This document shows positions 52,117 to 60,962 of a DNA stretch of 64,000 bases, in pieces. The DNA comes from Rhizobium sp. CF122. Its GTDB lineage: Bacteria > Pseudomonadota > Alphaproteobacteria > Rhizobiales > Rhizobiaceae. The stretch is taken from positions 54,830-118,829 of the forward strand of contig NZ_AKKA01000079.1 in NCBI RefSeq assembly GCF_000282035.1, given 5' to 3'. The position numbers and the translations under genes are program-made. Within the stretch, counting starts at the first letter, position 1. Each line of letters begins with the position of its first letter. The notes under the pieces are model-generated. The model ran no database searches, was not told the DNA's origin, and worked only from the letters and a program-made list of their open reading frames with translations.

Positions 52117-53048
52117 TGGCCGCTCTCCTTGGGGTCGAGCGCGTCGCGCAAGCCGTCGCCGAGCAGATTGAAGCCGAGGCTGACGATCAGGATGGCAAAA
52201 CCCGGCATGGCTGCCACCCACCACTGATCCAGGATGAAACGCCGGCCAGACGCGATCATCGCGCCCCATTCGGGAAGCGGCGGCTGCGCGCCGAGACCGA
52301 GGAAGCCGAGACCGGCCGCCGTCAGGATGATCCCAGCCATGTCGAGCGTCACGCGCACGATGAGCGAAGAAAGGCAAAGTGGCATGACGTGCCGGACCAC
52401 GATCCGCAGGGGTGATGCGCCCATCAGCTTGACTGCAGAGATATAGTCGGAGCGTCGCACTGTCAGCGTCTCCGCACGCGCAATACGAGCGTAGGGCGGC
52501 CAGGAGGTGATCGCAATCGCGATGATCGCGTTCTGGATGCCAGGTCCGAGAGCCGCGACGAAGGCGAGGGCCAGAACCAGCTTGGGGAAGGCGAGGAAGA
52601 TATCGGTGATGCGCATCAGCGTCGCATCGACCCAGCCGCCGGCGTAACCCGACACTGTTCCAACGATCAGCCCGATCGGCGCCGAGATGGCTGCGACGAG
52701 AACGACGACGAGCAGCGTCAATCGGGAACCATAGATGAGGCGGGAATAGATATCGCGACCCTGGTCGTCCGTGCCCAGCCAGTAGCCCTCAGCGCCAGGC
52801 GGCAGCAGCCGCGCATTCTTCAGGTCGCCAACAATGGGCGAATGGGTTGCGAGAAGGTTCGCAAAGGTAGCCACGAACAGGAGGGCGATGATGATCACGA
52901 GACCGACGACGGCCAGGCGGTTTGCGGTGAACTGGCGCCAGGTCACGTAGACTCGGCCCAATCGCGCTTGCGTGCGCGACTGCGGTCGATCGGACAGCAG
53001 CCACTCGCGGCGGCTCAGCGGCGCTGATTGATTTGCAGGGACCGTCAT
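52113..53048 (-). CDS. Peptide ABC transporter permease (DppC-like)
   Basis: Inner-membrane subunit, 311 aa, with a cytoplasmic N-terminal segment and about six membrane helices. The first helix is near residue 45 (VVGLVIIIALLFVATF), followed by the OppC-type GTDDQGRDIYSRLIYGSR stretch near residue 93. The EAA loop reads AVKLMGASPLRIVVRHVMP. It overlaps its neighbours by 4 bp on both sides, so the whole permease-ATPase part is tightly coupled. Confidence 0.92.
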   Translation of the reverse strand: MTVPANQSAPLSRREWLLSDRPQSRTQARLGRVYVTWRQFTANRLAVVGLVIIIALLFVATFANLLATHSPIVGDLKNARLLPPGAEGYWLGTDDQGRDIYSRLIYGSRLTLLVVVLVAAISAPIGLIVGTVSGYAGGWVDATLMRITDIFLAFPKLVLALAFVAALGPGIQNAIIAIAITSWPPYARIARAETLTVRRSDYISAVKLMGASPLRIVVRHVMPLCLSSLIVRVTLDMAGIILTAAGLGFLGLGAQPPLPEWGAMIASGRRFILDQWWVAAMPGFAILIVSLGFNLLGDGLRDALDPKESGQ

Positions 53049-54112
53049 CGGCTTCGCGTCCTAGGGTCAAGCGTCCGATAGAGAAGGTCGGACAGAAGAT
53101 TGATGCCGATGAAGACCGTGCCAATGATGATGGTGCCACCGAGGACGGCGTTCATATCCGCGTTCTGGAGGGAATTGGTGATGTAGAGCCCTATGCCCGG
53201 CCAGGAAAAAACCGTCTCGGTGAGAACTGAACCCTCAAGCAAGCCGGCATACGAAAGCGCGATGACGGTGACGAGCGGCACGGCGGCGTTTCGCAGTGCG
53301 TGACCCCAGATGACCCGAGTTTCCGAAAGTCCCTTGGCGCGTGCCGCTACCACATATTCCTGGCTCAGTTCATTGAGCATGAAGCTGCGGGTCATGCGGC
53401 TGATGTAGGCCAGTGAGAAATAGCCGAGCAGCGAGGCGGGCAGGATGATGTGGCGGAAAACGTCATAGAAGACGTCCCACTGCCCCTGCATGGCGCTGTC
53501 GAGCAGATAGAAGCCGGTCACCGGCGTAAAGCTGTACTCAAAGACGATGTCGATGCGGCCGGGGAACGCCACCCAGCGGAGCTGCGCGTAGAAGATGACG
53601 AGCGAGATCAGCGCAAGCCAGAATATAGGCACCGAATAACCAATCAGCCCGATGACACGGACGATCTGATCGGCAATGCTGCCTCGCTTGACAGCCGCGA
53701 GCACGCCGAGCGGAACACCGACGAGCGAGCCGATGATGGTCCCGAGCGTCGCAAGCTCGATCGTCGCGGGGAAAACGCGCCTGATGTCGACCATGACGGG
53801 ATTGGTGGTCAGCACGGAGGTCCCGAAGTCACCTGAGAGAATGCTTTTCAGATAGATGTAGAACTGCTGGTAGAGCGGCAGGTCGAAACCGAGCTCGCGA
53901 CGGACGCGCTCGACAACATGGGCCGGAGCGCGGTCGCCGAGAATCGCAAGGACTGGATCAATCGGTACGACGCGGCCGATGAAGAAAGTCACGGCCAATA
54001 GGCCAAGATAAGTCGTGACGGCGGCGACAAGAAATCGCCCGACCGCCTTGGCAATAGGAACCGCACGGCCCTGTTTGGGCCGTGCCTCCATTTTTGTTTC
54101 AATGTTGCTCAA
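53045..54112 (-). CDS. Peptide ABC transporter permease (DppB-like)
   Basis: Partner permease, 355 aa. One helix lies near residue 28, followed by a periplasmic loop with RRELGFDLPLYQQFYIYL, a DppB/OppB hallmark. Further helices and the EAA loop (VAARAKGLSETRVIWGHALRNA) follow. It starts 18 bp after the binding-protein gene and overlaps the DppC-like gene by 4 bp. The N-terminal 25 residues are basic and polar, longer than usual. Confidence 0.92.
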   Translation of the reverse strand: MSNIETKMEARPKQGRAVPIAKAVGRFLVAAVTTYLGLLAVTFFIGRVVPIDPVLAILGDRAPAHVVERVRRELGFDLPLYQQFYIYLKSILSGDFGTSVLTTNPVMVDIRRVFPATIELATLGTIIGSLVGVPLGVLAAVKRGSIADQIVRVIGLIGYSVPIFWLALISLVIFYAQLRWVAFPGRIDIVFEYSFTPVTGFYLLDSAMQGQWDVFYDVFRHIILPASLLGYFSLAYISRMTRSFMLNELSQEYVVAARAKGLSETRVIWGHALRNAAVPLVTVIALSYAGLLEGSVLTETVFSWPGIGLYITNSLQNADMNAVLGGTIIIGTVFIGINLLSDLLYRTLDPRTRSR

Positions 54113-54130
54113 CGGATCAATCCTGCCGGA

Positions 54131-55774
54131 TTATTCCTTGCCGATCGGTCCGACATAGTTGGTGTCGAAGCTCGGGCCGAGTTTGAAGTCCTTCAGGCTC
54201 TTGCGAGCGCCTGCGACTTCGATCTGCTGGAAGATGATCACGAAGGGGCTGTTTGCCAGGAACTTCTTCTGAATGTCCTCATACATGGCAGCACGCTTGG
54301 CGCCGTCACGCTCCAGCAGGGCGGCCTTCGTTTCCTTGTCGAGTTCCGGCGCTTCCCACGTGTTGCGCCAGGCGAGCGTCTTGACAGTGCCAGCATCCGA
54401 ATTATTCGGATTGCTGGTGAACGTATCGGCGTTCGAATTCGGGTCGAAATAATCCGAACCCCACTGACCGATATACATGTCGTGCGTGCGTGCGCGGTAC
54501 TTCGTCAGTGTCTGCTTGCCGTCGCCGGGGATAATCTCCATCTTGATGCCCGCTTGAGCCAGCGACTGCTGCATGGACTCGGCAATACCCGTTATTGGCT
54601 GCGTATTGCGAACATCCATCGTCACCGAGAAGCCGTCTTTCAGCCCGGCCTTTTCCAAGAGTTCCTTGGCCTTGGCGACATCGAGCTTGTAGGGATTTTC
54701 ATCGAGCGCACCGAGCTGGCCCTTCGGCAGGAAGGTCTGGTGGATCTCGCCGATGCCCTTGATCAGCGTCGAGCCGATCGCGTCATAGTCGACGAGATAT
54801 TTGAAGGCCTCCTGGACTTCCGGCTTCTTCAGGTTCTCGTTCTTGGAGTTGAGGCTGACGTAGTAGACGGTGCCCTTTGGAGCATTGACGGTCGTCAGGT
54901 CGGCATTCTTGGAGACTGCATCCAGATCGCCGGGCTCCAGGTTGCGCGCGATGTCGATATCACCGGCTTCCAGCGCCAGGCGCTGCGCCGAACTTTCCTT
55001 CATAAAGCGATAGATGACGCGGTTGAGCTTCGCCTTGTCGCCATAGTAATTGTCGTTGCGTTCCATCACGACAACTTCGTTGGCACGCCACTCACGCAGC
55101 TTGAAGGCGCCGGAGCCGGCATAGCCCGTCTTCAGCCATTCGTTGCCGAAGTCGTTGTCGTACTTGTAATCGGCGCTCGGCGTCACGGACTTGACGTGAT
55201 CCAGGACCAGCTTCTTGTCGACGACCGAAGCAACAGTTGCCGTCAGGCAGTTCAGTACGAAGCTTGGCGCATAGGGCTTATCGACGGTGAAGACGAAGGT
55301 GTTTTCATCCGTTGCCTTTGCCTTTTCGGTGACGTTGTCACCATTGATGCCGAACTGAGTGATGATGAAGGCCGGGCTCTTGTCGAGCTTGACAGCGCGC
55401 TCGAAGGACCAGGCAACATCTTCGGCGGTGATCGGATTGCCGGAGGCGAACTTCATGCCGGGTTTCAGCTTGAAGGTGTAGGTCAGACCATCGTCGGACA
55501 CCGTCCAGCTGTCGGCGAGATCGCCCTTGACCTTCGACGTGTCACCCATGTCGAGACGGACGAGCAGGCTGTAGGTGTTGCTCGTGACTTCAGCCGTCGA
55601 CAGTTCGAAAGCCTCGCCGGGGTCCATGGTGATGATGTCGTCGATGGCGAAGCCTTCGACCAGCGTGTCCTTCGGCGTTTCCGCGAAGGCTACCGGTGCA
55701 GCCGCCATCATGATCGACAGAGCGGCGCCTGCCGAAAGCAGGCGGAAAGTGCGGTTAAATTTGCTGACTATCAT
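54131..55774 (-). CDS. Peptide ABC transporter substrate-binding protein (SBP family 5)
   Basis: Periplasmic receptor of the importer. The signal peptide (MIVSKFNRTFRLLSAGAALS...AAAPVAFA) has no lipobox. The mature part carries the family-5 signature around residue 85-130 (DLADSWTVSDDGLTYTFKL). Length is 547 aa. I choose ATG 55774, preceded by AAGGGA, over the earlier ATG at 55798. Position right after a dipeptidase gene suggests a di- or oligopeptide ligand, though family 5 also includes sugar and nickel binders. Confidence 0.9.
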   Translation of the reverse strand: MIVSKFNRTFRLLSAGAALSIMMAAAPVAFAETPKDTLVEGFAIDDIITMDPGEAFELSTAEVTSNTYSLLVRLDMGDTSKVKGDLADSWTVSDDGLTYTFKLKPGMKFASGNPITAEDVAWSFERAVKLDKSPAFIITQFGINGDNVTEKAKATDENTFVFTVDKPYAPSFVLNCLTATVASVVDKKLVLDHVKSVTPSADYKYDNDFGNEWLKTGYAGSGAFKLREWRANEVVVMERNDNYYGDKAKLNRVIYRFMKESSAQRLALEAGDIDIARNLEPGDLDAVSKNADLTTVNAPKGTVYYVSLNSKNENLKKPEVQEAFKYLVDYDAIGSTLIKGIGEIHQTFLPKGQLGALDENPYKLDVAKAKELLEKAGLKDGFSVTMDVRNTQPITGIAESMQQSLAQAGIKMEIIPGDGKQTLTKYRARTHDMYIGQWGSDYFDPNSNADTFTSNPNNSDAGTVKTLAWRNTWEAPELDKETKAALLERDGAKRAAMYEDIQKKFLANSPFVIIFQQIEVAGARKSLKDFKLGPSFDTNYVGPIGKE

Positions 55775-55818
55775 GGCTTTGTTCCCTTGTTTTTTCATTT
55801 CAATACAAAGTAGCTGGC

Positions 55819-56877
55819 CTAGGCGTCCTCTTCTCCCCACGCCGAGGCCAGAATTCTCAGCCAGTTCCCTCTGGCCAATTTTTCGAGATCTCCTGCACCA
55901 TAGCCAGCGCGCTGGAGCGCGGCAATTAGCTTCTGGTTACCCGCAGCATCCCCTATTTCGTCGGGTATGGTCGCGCCGTCAAAGTCTGAGCCGAGCGCCA
56001 CGCAGTCGATGCCGACACGCTCGACGAGATAGTCGATATGGCGCACCATGTCGCTCAGCGGCGTATCGCCATCGGAGCGACCGTCGCTGCGCAGCATCGC
56101 GGTCGCATAATTCACGCCGACGAGACCCCGGGTTTCCCTGATGGCGTCGAGCTGTTTGTCGGTGAGGTTGCGAGCGACCGGCGTCAGTTCATGAACGTTG
56201 GAGTGGCTTGCAACCAGCGGCCGATCTGTTGTCTTCGCGATATCCCAGAAGCCCTTTTCGGTGATATGCGCAAGATCAATCAGGATGCCGAGCCTGTTGC
56301 ATTCGCGCACGAGGGCAAACCCCGCATCAGTCAGCCCCGGAGCGGTGTCCGGTGACATCGGGAAGGCGAAGGGCACGCCGTGGCCAAAGATATTGTGGCG
56401 GCTCCAAACCGGTCCCAGCGATCGCAAGCCAGCGGCATAGAATACCTCCAGCACCGCCAGGTCGGGGCCGATGGCTTCGCAACCTTCCATATGCATCACC
56501 GCCGCGAAAACACCATCGGCCATCGCTTGGCGAATGTCCTTTAGCGTGCGGCAAAGCCGCCACGCGCCCGCTTTGTCCAGGCGAAGGGCGATCGCGGCCA
56601 TTTCCGTGGCGATTCTGAGGGAGGGCAGCGGTTCGAGCGGGGCGGCGAGCGGGGTAACGTAGTGGCCGTTCTTGTCGGGATCCGCAAAAACGAGATCGCC
56701 TGAGGGCACGTAAATTGCGCAAAGGCCGCCGGCCAGCCCGCCAGCCTTGGCACGCGGAGCATCGATGTGGCCTAGATCTGTTCCGTTAGCAAATTCGGCG
56801 ACTGGATCGCCGCCGTCCCGTTCATGTGTCCAAAGCCGGAGGAGGACGTCGTTATGGCCGTCAAATACGAATTGCAT
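55819..56877 (-). CDS. Membrane-dipeptidase-type (M19) peptidase
   Basis: Zinc-dependent dipeptidase of the renal dipeptidase family. Metal ligands are visible as FDGHND at residues 5-10, HMEGCEA, DLAHI, VASHSN and SDFDG. Length is 352 aa. There is no signal peptide, so it is cytoplasmic and would split imported dipeptides. Good AGGAACG ribosome site. It is the first gene of the operon that continues with the peptide ABC transporter, which makes an uptake-and-hydrolysis unit; some M19 enzymes act on D-residue or cyclic substrates. Confidence 0.9.
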   Translation of the reverse strand: MQFVFDGHNDVLLRLWTHERDGGDPVAEFANGTDLGHIDAPRAKAGGLAGGLCAIYVPSGDLVFADPDKNGHYVTPLAAPLEPLPSLRIATEMAAIALRLDKAGAWRLCRTLKDIRQAMADGVFAAVMHMEGCEAIGPDLAVLEVFYAAGLRSLGPVWSRHNIFGHGVPFAFPMSPDTAPGLTDAGFALVRECNRLGILIDLAHITEKGFWDIAKTTDRPLVASHSNVHELTPVARNLTDKQLDAIRETRGLVGVNYATAMLRSDGRSDGDTPLSDMVRHIDYLVERVGIDCVALGSDFDGATIPDEIGDAAGNQKLIAALQRAGYGAGDLEKLARGNWLRILASAWGEEDA

Positions 56878-56940
56878 CTGCGTTCCTGTGTGCCCGGGCG
56901 GGCGATATGAAGAGCGCAGAATAGAAAAGCTGGTGGAATA

Positions 56941-56989
56941 CGCTACCCTTTTTTTCAGAAATTTTGCTGTTCCGCATCAACGGGTAGCG
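56941..56989. promoter_or_regulatory. Spaced 8-bp inverted repeat upstream of the dipeptidase operon
   Basis: CGCTACCC (56941-56948) and GGGTAGCG (56982-56989) are perfect inverted copies 33 bp apart, flanking an A/T-rich spacer. They lie 64-112 bp upstream of the dipeptidase start, where a promoter is expected. Could be a pair of regulator half-sites. Confidence 0.4.
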
Positions 56990-56998
56990 GAAACGGAA

Positions 56999-57020
56999 AA
57001 CGGGAGCCGAGGCTCCCGTT
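56999..57020 (-). terminator. Terminator after the sugar transporter operon
   Basis: AACGGGAGCC pairs perfectly with GGCTCCCGTT over 10 bp with a minimal loop. On the minus strand it is followed by TTCCGTTT. It lies 14 bp after the permease stop and separates the two ABC operons. Confidence 0.82.
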
Positions 57021-57034
57021 CCGAGGTACTTTCG

Positions 57035-58060
57035 TCAGTGCTTGGCGCGTTTCTTCTGCCGGTAGACGTCGATGACGACAGCGGCAACGATGATCAGCCC
57101 CTTGACGATTTCCTGGTAGTAGGCGTCGACCCTGAGGAAGGTGAAGCCCGAGGTCATCACACCCAGAATGATCGTGCCGATGACCGTGCCAGTAATGCGA
57201 CCGACACCACCGGTCAGAGAGGTGCCGCCGATAACGGTCGCGGCAATCGCGTCGAGTTCGTACATGACACCCATGCCGGCCTGCGCGGTCTGGGCGCGCG
57301 CCGCCGTGACGACGCCAGCAAGACCTGCCAGGAGGCCGGCAATCGCGTAAACCTTGATCAGGTGGGCTTCGATGTTAATGCCAGAAACACGCGCAGCCTG
57401 AACGTTGGCACCGATCGCATAGGTGAACTTGCCGTAGCGGGTATAGCGCAGCGCAATGTGGAAGATCAGCGCGACGACGAGAAAGACGACGACGGGCCAA
57501 ATGCCGGTACCGATGAAATTGAACTGATCGGTGAGCCCCGAAACCGGCTGGCCCTTGGTGTACCACTTCGAAATGCCGCGTGCCGAGACCATCATACCAA
57601 GCGTGGCGATGAACGGCGGGATCTTAGTCCTTGCGATCAGCTGCCCGTTTATGAAGCCGGCCGCGAGGCCGATGAGAAGACCGACACCAATCGGGATGAA
57701 GAACGGCAGATCGGTCAACGAAGGATAGAGTGCTCTTGGCCAGGTGGACGCCTGTGCGAAGCTCGCCGCGATCATCGCCGTCATGCCGACGACGGAACCG
57801 GAAGAGAGGTCAATGCCGCCCGTGATAATGACTTGCGTCACGCCAACCGCGATGATGCCGATGACGGCGACCTGCAGGATCATGATCGTCAGGCGCTGCG
57901 AATTGAACAGGAAGCTTTGGCCGACAAAAATCCAGCCGAGCACTTCGTAGATGAGCGCAATACCGATCAGGACGAGGAAAATGTTGAGTTCCGGCGGGAC
58001 TCGCCGCCGCCGGGCGCGCGTTGCAAGTGGGGCTGCCGCCTCAGCTGCGTTGGTGTTCAT
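57035..58060 (-). CDS. Sugar ABC transporter permease (probably inositol, IatP-like)
   Basis: Homodimer-forming permease of the ribose/inositol (CUT2) importer class. The 341-aa chain has an Arg-rich cytoplasmic N-terminus, then about ten helices. TGGIDLSSGSVVGMTAM near residue 95 and the loop NVQAARVSGINIEAHLIKVY near 220 are CUT2 signatures. Start ATG 58060 follows AGGGAGG. It comes 34 bp after the ATPase gene. The inositol assignment rests on the operator upstream of the operon and is inference. Confidence 0.85.
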   Translation of the reverse strand: MNTNAAEAAAPLATRARRRRVPPELNIFLVLIGIALIYEVLGWIFVGQSFLFNSQRLTIMILQVAVIGIIAVGVTQVIITGGIDLSSGSVVGMTAMIAASFAQASTWPRALYPSLTDLPFFIPIGVGLLIGLAAGFINGQLIARTKIPPFIATLGMMVSARGISKWYTKGQPVSGLTDQFNFIGTGIWPVVVFLVVALIFHIALRYTRYGKFTYAIGANVQAARVSGINIEAHLIKVYAIAGLLAGLAGVVTAARAQTAQAGMGVMYELDAIAATVIGGTSLTGGVGRITGTVIGTIILGVMTSGFTFLRVDAYYQEIVKGLIIVAAVVIDVYRQKKRAKH

Positions 58061-58094
58061 GTTAGCCTCCCTTCGGGTTGCTGGAGGCCACGCA

Positions 58095-59636
58095 TCACTG
58101 CGCGGCAAGCTCCATCACCTTGATCTGCGTTGCTTCGTCACGATTGAGAAATCCGGTTACACGTCCTTCATGCATCACCATGATGCGGTCGCTCATGCCC
58201 AGTACCTCCGGCATTTCCGACGAGATCATGATCACTGCCACTCCATTTCTCGCCATCTCCGTCACCAGGCGATGGATTTCAGCCTTGGCGCCGACATCGA
58301 TTCCACGCGTTGGCTCGTCGAGAATGAGAATCTTCGGATTTGTTAGTAGCCAGCGACCGATCAGGACTTTCTGTTGGTTGCCGCCGGAAAGGTTTTCCAC
58401 GCGCTCGTCAAGATTGGGCGTCTTTACGCGGAGCTTCTTGGCCATGTCTTCGCAGGTCGCCTCGATCGCGCTTTCCTGCACAAAGCCCCCCTTGACGAAC
58501 CTGTCCTGGAGAACCGCGATCTGCATGTTTTCGAGAACGTTGAGGATCAGCAGACAGCCTGTATCTTTGCGATCTTCGGTCAGGAACGCCATATGGTTCC
58601 GGATCGCGACGGTCGGCGAGGAGATGTCCGTCTTATTGCCGAACAGCTCGATCGTGCCTGATGTCGCCGGCGTTACGCCGAACAAGGCTTCTGCGACATT
58701 CGATCTGCCCGATCCCACAAGCCCGGCAACGCCGAGGATCTCGCCGGATCGGACATCGAAAGATACGTCATGGAAGACATTGTTCAGCGAGAGGTTCTTC
58801 ACCGAGAGAACGACGTCGCCGATCGGCACCTCCTCTTTCGGGAACATCTGGGTGATTTCGCGACCGACCATCATGCGAATGATGTCGTCTCGGGTGACGT
58901 CCGTCGAGGCATGGGTGCCGATGTAGCGTCCGTCGCGAAACACCGAGAACTCGTCGGCAATCTCGAACAGCTCGTTCATCTTGTGCGTGATGTAGACGAT
59001 GCCGATGCCCTGCGCCCTGAGGTCGCGAATGATCCGGAAGAGATGCTCGACCTCGCGCTCGGTCAGCGCCGATGTCGGCTCGTCCATGATGAGGACGTCG
59101 GAATTGTAGGAGACCGCCTTGGCGATTTCGACCATCTGCCGGTTGGCAACCGAAAGGTCACGGACCTGGATTTCCGGGTCGATGTCGATGTTCAGCCGGC
59201 GAAACAGCTCGTCCGTCTGGCGAAACATTGCCGCATGGTCGACAAAGCCGAACTTGTTCTTTGGCTCGCGACGGATCCAGATGTTCTCGGCGACGGTCAT
59301 AAAGGGCATCAGGTTCAGCTCCTGATGAATCATCGCGATGCCGTTTTCGAGGGCATCCAGCGGTGATTTGAGCTGAATCTCCACACCCTTGAGGCGCACC
59401 TCGCCTTTGTCGGGGATGTAGATGCCGGCCAGGATTTTCATCAGCGTCGACTTGCCGGCGCCATTTTCGCCCATCAAAGCGTGCACGGTGCCGCGCTTCA
59501 GTTGGAACTGGACGTCATCGAGGGCGACGACGCCTGGAAATTCCTTGCGCACGCCCTCGGCGCTCAGCAGGTATTCCGCATTCGGAACAGCGCCGCTCTG
59601 ACGCACTGCGGCCATTGTAGACGGGCTGACAACCAT
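58095..59636 (-). CDS. Sugar ABC transporter ATP-binding protein, two-domain (probably IatA-like)
   Basis: CUT2-type ATPase with two fused nucleotide-binding domains, 513 aa. The N-terminal domain has intact Walker A GENGAGKST near residue 56 and LSVANRQM in place of the signature. The C-terminal domain has the usual degenerate Walker A, GLVGSGRSN, with an intact signature LSGGNQQK. Only one working ATP site per polypeptide is expected, as in RbsA. Start after GGGAGGAGATGAG. Confidence 0.9.
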   Translation of the reverse strand: MVVSPSTMAAVRQSGAVPNAEYLLSAEGVRKEFPGVVALDDVQFQLKRGTVHALMGENGAGKSTLMKILAGIYIPDKGEVRLKGVEIQLKSPLDALENGIAMIHQELNLMPFMTVAENIWIRREPKNKFGFVDHAAMFRQTDELFRRLNIDIDPEIQVRDLSVANRQMVEIAKAVSYNSDVLIMDEPTSALTEREVEHLFRIIRDLRAQGIGIVYITHKMNELFEIADEFSVFRDGRYIGTHASTDVTRDDIIRMMVGREITQMFPKEEVPIGDVVLSVKNLSLNNVFHDVSFDVRSGEILGVAGLVGSGRSNVAEALFGVTPATSGTIELFGNKTDISSPTVAIRNHMAFLTEDRKDTGCLLILNVLENMQIAVLQDRFVKGGFVQESAIEATCEDMAKKLRVKTPNLDERVENLSGGNQQKVLIGRWLLTNPKILILDEPTRGIDVGAKAEIHRLVTEMARNGVAVIMISSEMPEVLGMSDRIMVMHEGRVTGFLNRDEATQIKVMELAAQ

Positions 59637-59667
59637 CTCATCTCCTCCCGGACACGGATTGAGGCAA

Positions 59668-59694
59668 GGGATGCGGAACTACGTCCCGCATCCC
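59668..59694. terminator. Stem-loop between binding-protein and ATPase genes
   Basis: GGGATGCGG pairs perfectly over 9 bp with CCGCATCCC around a 9-nt loop. For minus-strand transcripts it has no U-run and probably protects the 3' end of the binding-protein mRNA. Read on the plus strand it is followed by GTTTTT and would be a standard terminator. Confidence 0.6.
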
Positions 59695-59707
59695 GTTTTT
59701 CCGAACG

Positions 59708-60637
59708 TTAGTTCTTCGCGACGAAGTTCTTGACGTTTTCAGGCGTGACGAGCTGGAAAGGAATGTAAACCTTCTTCTCCACCTTTTCGCCCTTCGCGAG
59801 CTTCAGGGCCGCATCGAGCGCGCCCTTGCCCTGCCCGGCCGCATCCTGGAAGACCGTCACGTCGAGGTCGCCTGCCTGCATCGCGGCAAGTGCGTCCTGG
59901 GTAGCGTCAACGCCGCCGATCACGATCTTGTTGAGATCTTTGCCGGCTGCCTTGAGTGCCTGAATGGCGCCAATCGCCATTTCGTCGTTGTTCGAAATGA
60001 CCGCGTCGAACTCGAGGCCGCTGGAGAGCCAGTTGGTCAAGAGGTCGGAGCCTTGCGTACGCGACCAATTGGCGGTCTGCTCCTCAATGATCTGGATGCC
60101 TTTGCATTCGTCGGTCGCAACGACATCGTGAACGTCCTTGGTGCGCATGCGCGCGGCCTGGTTGGAAAGCTCGCCCATCATTACGACGGCTTTGCCCTTG
60201 CCGCCGAGGAGGCGGCAAACTTCCTTGGTTTCCAGCGTGCCGGATTCCTGCTCGTTCGAAGCAACGAAGGCTTGCTTGTCCGGAAGACTGTCGACGTTGA
60301 CCGGCTCGCGGTTGACGTAAACAAGTGGAATGCCGGCTGCGGCGGCAAGCTTCGACATGGCGGCCGTCGCGTCGGTGTCGACTGGGTTGACGACGATTGC
60401 GTCAACCTTGGATGCGATAAAGTTCTGGATCTGGCTCTGCTGCTTGGCGACATCGTTCTGCGCGTCTTCAACCTGAAGCGTTACGCCGTTCAACGTCTTG
60501 GCATAATCCTGCATGCCGTTGCGCAGAACGGTCAGGAAGTTATCGTCGAACAATGCCATCGAGACACCGACAGTTTCAGCGTGAGCGGCCGTCGACAAGA
60601 CGAGCGCCATGGCAGTGCCCATGATAAATTTCTTCAT
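59708..60637 (-). CDS. Sugar ABC transporter substrate-binding protein (probably inositol, IbpA-like)
   Basis: Periplasmic receptor of the type I (ribose-binding-like) fold, 309 aa. The signal peptide is MKKFIMGTAMALVLSTAAHA. FDDNFLTVLRNGM near residue 30, VNPVDTDATAAM near 85 and SNNDEMAIGAIQALK near 210 are typical of CUT2 receptors. Residues of the ligand pocket cannot be assigned to a sugar by eye. First gene of the three-gene operon, under a promoter with an IolR-type operator, hence myo-inositol is my best guess. Confidence 0.85.
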   Translation of the reverse strand: MKKFIMGTAMALVLSTAAHAETVGVSMALFDDNFLTVLRNGMQDYAKTLNGVTLQVEDAQNDVAKQQSQIQNFIASKVDAIVVNPVDTDATAAMSKLAAAAGIPLVYVNREPVNVDSLPDKQAFVASNEQESGTLETKEVCRLLGGKGKAVVMMGELSNQAARMRTKDVHDVVATDECKGIQIIEEQTANWSRTQGSDLLTNWLSSGLEFDAVISNNDEMAIGAIQALKAAGKDLNKIVIGGVDATQDALAAMQAGDLDVTVFQDAAGQGKGALDAALKLAKGEKVEKKVYIPFQLVTPENVKNFVAKN

Positions 60638-60789
60638 TTTCTTTCCTCCACAAAGCGGTGTCCGGCTGCACCCTCCTCACGCCGGAGCCCTGGGCCATGC
60701 CCAAAAGCCAGTATTTTGGTCCCTGTGGGCCATCTCCCGCTGGCCGTCCGTTAAGAAACGGAATAAACGAACCGTAAAATCTGCATCTC

Positions 60790-60825
60790 GGAATATTCAT
60801 TCCATTTTCTATTGAGGGCGTCAAG
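60790..60825 (-). promoter_or_regulatory. Promoter -35 and IolR-type operator of the sugar transporter operon
   Basis: On the minus strand the rhizobial -35 consensus CTTGAC is at 60820-60825. The palindrome GGAA-TATTCA-TTCC at 60790-60803 covers the expected -10 position. GGAA-N6-TTCC is, as I recall, the site of the RpiR-type repressor IolR in Sinorhizobium meliloti. A repressor bound there would block the promoter until inositol breakdown products appear. Confidence 0.6.
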
Positions 60826-60887
60826 TCTATTTCATTGATGAGGTCGTGCCCGCTTTGCGGAAATTTCGCGAAGGCGCTCGGGTAGGC

Positions 60888-60916
60888 GCTGAAACGCGCG
60901 ATTCCGCGGACTATAT
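60888..60916 (+). promoter_or_regulatory. Candidate promoter of the DUF1993 gene
   Basis: CTATAT (60911-60916), the exact rhizobial -10, is preceded after 17 bp by the weak -35 GCTGAA (60888-60893). A leader of about 40 nt with AGGGAGAA would follow. Confidence 0.35.
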
Positions 60917-60962
60917 AAATGCGTTGACGGCCGCAGTTTCGCTGCCTTCCAGGGAGAAATTA

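Larger units (their letters stand above)
60638..60962. other. Divergent promoter region between the sugar receptor gene and the DUF1993 gene
   Basis: 325 bp without a gene. It holds the CTTGAC/IolR-type operator on the minus strand (60790-60825) and a candidate promoter for the plus-strand gene (60888-60916). The part nearest the receptor gene (about 60640-60770) is its untranslated leader, rich in short inverted GC stretches. Confidence 0.5.

Noticed and set aside
54482..55813. 443-codon frame antisense to the peptide-binding protein gene
   Set aside because: Shadow of the real gene; composition is typical of antisense frames and no ribosome site or family feature is present.
56747..58123. 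458-codon plus-strand frame over the permease and the operon gap
   Set aside because: It crosses a gene, a terminator and a promoter region and is very rich in Asp/Arg/Glu; antisense artefact.
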